Positions 4,844-6,314 of a stretch of 6,314 nt of DNA are shown piece after piece; within the stretch, counting starts at the first letter, position 1; each line of letters begins with the position of its first letter. The stretch covers positions 1 through 6,314 of the forward strand of contig JAJZSX010000145.1 in the NCBI GenBank assembly GCA_021849435.1. The letters run 5' to 3'. Source of the stretch: Actinomycetes bacterium. Its GTDB lineage: Bacteria; Actinomycetota; Acidimicrobiia; Acidimicrobiales; RAAP-2. Position numbers and translations under genes: made by a program. Below the pieces are notes generated by a model. It ran no database searches, was not told where the DNA came from, and saw only the letters and a program-made list of their open reading frames with translations.

Positions 4844-6139
4844 CTACTCATCTCCCTCGACGTCGAGGATCTCAGATGATCCCTCGGCCAACGCTGAGAC
4901 GTCCACATCCCACACTGTCTGGTTCGGAGGGGCCGAGAGCTGGGTGAGCTCGGGCAGCTCGGGCAGCTCCTTACCATGCGCGCCGCCGTAGGCGCGCAGG
5001 TCGCGCGCAGCGGGCAGCAGACGCGACTCGAGAGAGCGGACCATCTTGTTGTAGTTCTCGACGCTGCGATTGAGCGACTCGCCCATCTTGGCGACCGGTT
5101 CGAAGACCTTGGCCAAACGGTCGAAGATCTGGCCCGCGCGCTCGAGCATCTTCTCCTGGTTGAGAACGGCATCGTGGTGACGCACGACCGCCGCGACCGA
5201 CCAGAGCAGCCCGAGCAGATTGGTGGGGCCGCTGATCAGTACCCGCGAGTGGCTCGCGTAGTCGAGCAGGTCCGAATCGGCCTCAAGGGCGGCGCTGATG
5301 GCGAAGTCGCTCGGTACAAAGCACACCACGAACTGCGGCGCCGGCGAAATGCCCTCCCAGTACGCCTTGGACCCGAGGGTCTTGACGTGGCTGCGCAGTG
5401 CCCTCGCGTGTTCGGCGAACAGTGCACGCCTCTCGTCGGCGTCACTCGAGGCGAGAGCCTTCTCGAAACGATCAAAGGGGAACTTCGAGTCCAGGGCAAG
5501 CTTCCAACCGCCCGGAGCGTTCACCACGAAGTCGGGTCGGCCCACGCGCGCCTCGGTCACCGTCGTGACCTGGGTCGAGTAGTCGATCCCCTCACGAAGT
5601 CCCGAGCGCTCGAGCACATTAGCGAGCTGGATCTCGCCCCAGCGCCCCCGCTGGTCGCTTCGCCCCAGGATCTGGTTGAGCCGACTCGTCTCCTCCTGGG
5701 TGCGCCGCTGGGCCTCGAGCAGATCGGCGGCGCGCTTCTTGACGTCTTCGAGGGCGACGACGTGCTCTCGACCGAACTCGGCGAGGTTTTTCTCGTACTG
5801 GGAGAGGATCGCCGTCAGGGGCTGGATCGTGAGGCCGAGCTTCTCGTCGCGCTCGCGCTGGACGTCCTGCTGGGACCGGGCGAAGCTGTCCATCTGTGCG
5901 GCGAGGACTCGGTTGGAGAGGTTCTCGAACGTTGCCTCGAGACCAGCGATCGCCGCCTCGTGCTCAAGCTGGATGCGCGCGAGATCACCTTGGGCCGCGG
6001 CGAGCTGGGCGTCACGCACCGCCACCTCTCCCCGGGCCGCGGCGACGTCGTCGCGCAATGCCTGGCTTCGCCGCTGGGCCAGCACCCAGGCAAGCAGTGC
6101 CCCGACGACCACTCCCACAGCGCCCACGATCACCGTCAC
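4844..6139 (-). CDS. rmuC: RmuC family DNA recombination-limiting protein
   Basis: E. coli RmuC limits rearrangement at inverted repeats and is predicted to be a nuclease; the exact reaction is not settled. The 431-residue protein has an N-terminal membrane anchor (1-21, VGAVGVVVGALLAWVLA), a long Ala/Glu/Arg-rich coiled coil (about 22-155) and then the RmuC nuclease-like core. The core begins RGRWGEIQLANVLERSGLREG (split at 164-184), continues to RPDFVV with Asp203, and reaches LALDSKFPF with Asp217 and Lys219. With Glu169 these form a PD-(D/E)xK-like set. Family motifs GPTNLLGLLWSVA (304-316) and NYNKMVRSLESRLLPAARDL (362-381) follow. The C-terminal tail contains ELPELPEL. The GTG at 6139 is preferred to the TTG at 6199 because GAGAGG lies 6 nt upstream and the anchor then begins at the N-terminus, as in E. 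coli RmuC. The 20-residue extension from the TTG is Cys- and Pro-rich and looks non-coding. Confidence 0.93.
   Translation of the reverse strand: MTVIVGAVGVVVGALLAWVLAQRRSQALRDDVAAARGEVAVRDAQLAAAQGDLARIQLEHEAAIAGLEATFENLSNRVLAAQMDSFARSQQDVQRERDEKLGLTIQPLTAILSQYEKNLAEFGREHVVALEDVKKRAADLLEAQRRTQEETSRLNQILGRSDQRGRWGEIQLANVLERSGLREGIDYSTQVTTVTEARVGRPDFVVNAPGGWKLALDSKFPFDRFEKALASSDADERRALFAEHARALRSHVKTLGSKAYWEGISPAPQFVVCFVPSDFAISAALEADSDLLDYASHSRVLISGPTNLLGLLWSVAAVVRHHDAVLNQEKMLERAGQIFDRLAKVFEPVAKMGESLNRSVENYNKMVRSLESRLLPAARDLRAYGGAHGKELPELPELTQLSAPPNQTVWDVDVSALAEGSSEILDVEGDE
4947..4969. repeat. Short 9-bp tandem repeat in the rmuC 3' end
   Basis: The plus strand reads AGCTCGGGC twice (4947-4955, 4956-4964), followed by a partial AGCTC (4965-4969). 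Being a multiple of three, it encodes the Leu-Pro-Glu repeats in the C-terminal tail of RmuC without breaking the frame. It is a possible site of copy-number variation outside the catalytic core. Confidence 0.6.
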
Positions 6140-6145
6140 GACCGG

Positions 6146-6151
6146 CCTCTC
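6146..6151 (-). promoter_or_regulatory. Shine-Dalgarno that decides the rmuC start
   Basis: GAGAGG on the minus strand is followed by 6 nt (CCGGTC) and then GTG at 6139. No comparable site precedes the in-frame TTG at 6199. This is the main reason for the shorter RmuC start. Confidence 0.6.
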
Positions 6152-6165
6152 ATTCGTTTGGCCAC

Positions 6166-6171
6166 ACCCTA
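6166..6171 (-). promoter_or_regulatory. Possible -10 box of rmuC
   Basis: TAGGGT on the minus strand fits TANNNT and would give a transcription start near 6159 and a leader of about 20 nt that includes the GAGAGG site. There is no convincing -35 at 16-18 bp; TTGCCC at 6199-6194 is 22 bp away. Tentative. Confidence 0.25.
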
Positions 6172-6246
6172 GTGACGGGGTCTGACATAGGTCGGGCAAT
6201 CTCTAGCCGGCGCGCCGGGGCAGACTTCGCGCGGGCAATGCCGCTG

Positions 6247-6252
6247 TAGCCT
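6247..6252 (+). promoter_or_regulatory. Candidate -10 box of the right-edge gene, leaderless type
   Basis: TAGCCT fits TANNNT and is followed by exactly 6 nt (cctgtc) before the GTG at 6259, the same spacing as at yajQ, tesB and the DinB-like gene. No -35 is evident. On the other strand the overlapping bases 6250-6255 read AGGAGG, which has no good start codon behind it. Confidence 0.35.
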
Positions 6253-6258
6253 CCTGTC

Positions 6259-6314
6259 GTGCGTCCCCGACTGCCATTTGGCTCCCGCCACGAATCCACA
6301 GACTTCGTCGGCCT
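6259..6314 (+). CDS. Probable 5' end of a divergent gene, cut by the window edge
   Basis: The frame GTG CGT CCC CGA is open from 6250 to the window end and encodes MRPRLPFGSRHESTDFVG before truncation. An in-frame TAG at 6247-6249 makes this GTG the first possible start. Support comes only from the -10-like TAGCCT 6 nt upstream and the divergent arrangement with rmuC. Eighteen codons are too few to identify a product, and I do not recognise it. Confidence 0.4.
   Translation, partial: MRPRLPFGSRHESTDFVG

Noticed and set aside
4976..6172. A 398-codon open frame on the plus strand opposite rmuC
   Set aside because: Same reason: a shadow of rmuC in GC-rich DNA, with low-complexity translation and no recognisable motif.
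6203..6255. Minus-strand AGGAGG (6255-6250) with an 11-residue frame from TTG 6238 as a leader peptide for rmuC
   Set aside because: The spacing of 11 nt is long, the start is TTG, the peptide is arbitrary (MPARSLPRRAG), and the same bases are better explained by the divergent gene's -10 region.

Overview
This is a GC-rich, gene-dense chromosomal window with GTG starts, very short or absent intergenic gaps and several start codons placed directly behind a -10 box. Together with the actinobacterial flavour of the citrate synthase, TesB and GtrA proteins, this suggests a high-GC actinomycete, quite possibly a member of Acidimicrobiia. That placement is an inference from composition and protein style, not from a search. 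I see no RNA gene, insertion sequence, CRISPR array, phage gene or defence system. The content looks like conserved housekeeping genes plus one unrecognised membrane protein.

Layout from left to right. The plus-strand yajQ (86-574) meets the minus-strand GtrA-family membrane protein gene (575-1081, start uncertain) tail to tail with no base between the stop codons. Divergent from gtrA, the plus strand carries tesB (acyl-CoA thioesterase II, 1143-2012) and, 9 nt later, a DinB-like metal-binding four-helix protein (2022-2483). The DinB-like gene converges on the minus-strand citrate synthase gene (2480-3748), and their stop codons overlap by 4 nt. Reading leftward in the same direction as citrate synthase are, in transcription order, rmuC (6139-4844), a single-pass membrane protein of unknown function (4803-3814) and then citrate synthase, which has a convincing promoter of its own. 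A divergent plus-strand reading frame probably starts at 6259 and runs off the right edge. No stretch over 300 bases lacks a gene.

How the genes relate. TesB (acyl-CoA hydrolysis) and citrate synthase (acetyl-CoA entry into the TCA cycle) both act on CoA thioesters but lie on opposite strands and need not be co-regulated. YajQ, GtrA, DinB-like and RmuC belong to unrelated processes (nucleotide or c-di-GMP binding, cell-envelope glycan precursor transfer, possible thiol or metal chemistry, DNA maintenance).

The most interesting signals are in the control regions. Four plus-strand starts (yajQ, tesB, DinB-like, right-edge frame) each sit exactly 6 nt after a -10-like hexamer, as expected for leaderless transcripts. 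A perfect 20-bp palindrome lies over the 5' end of gtrA. The two convergent gene pairs have no room for an intergenic terminator.
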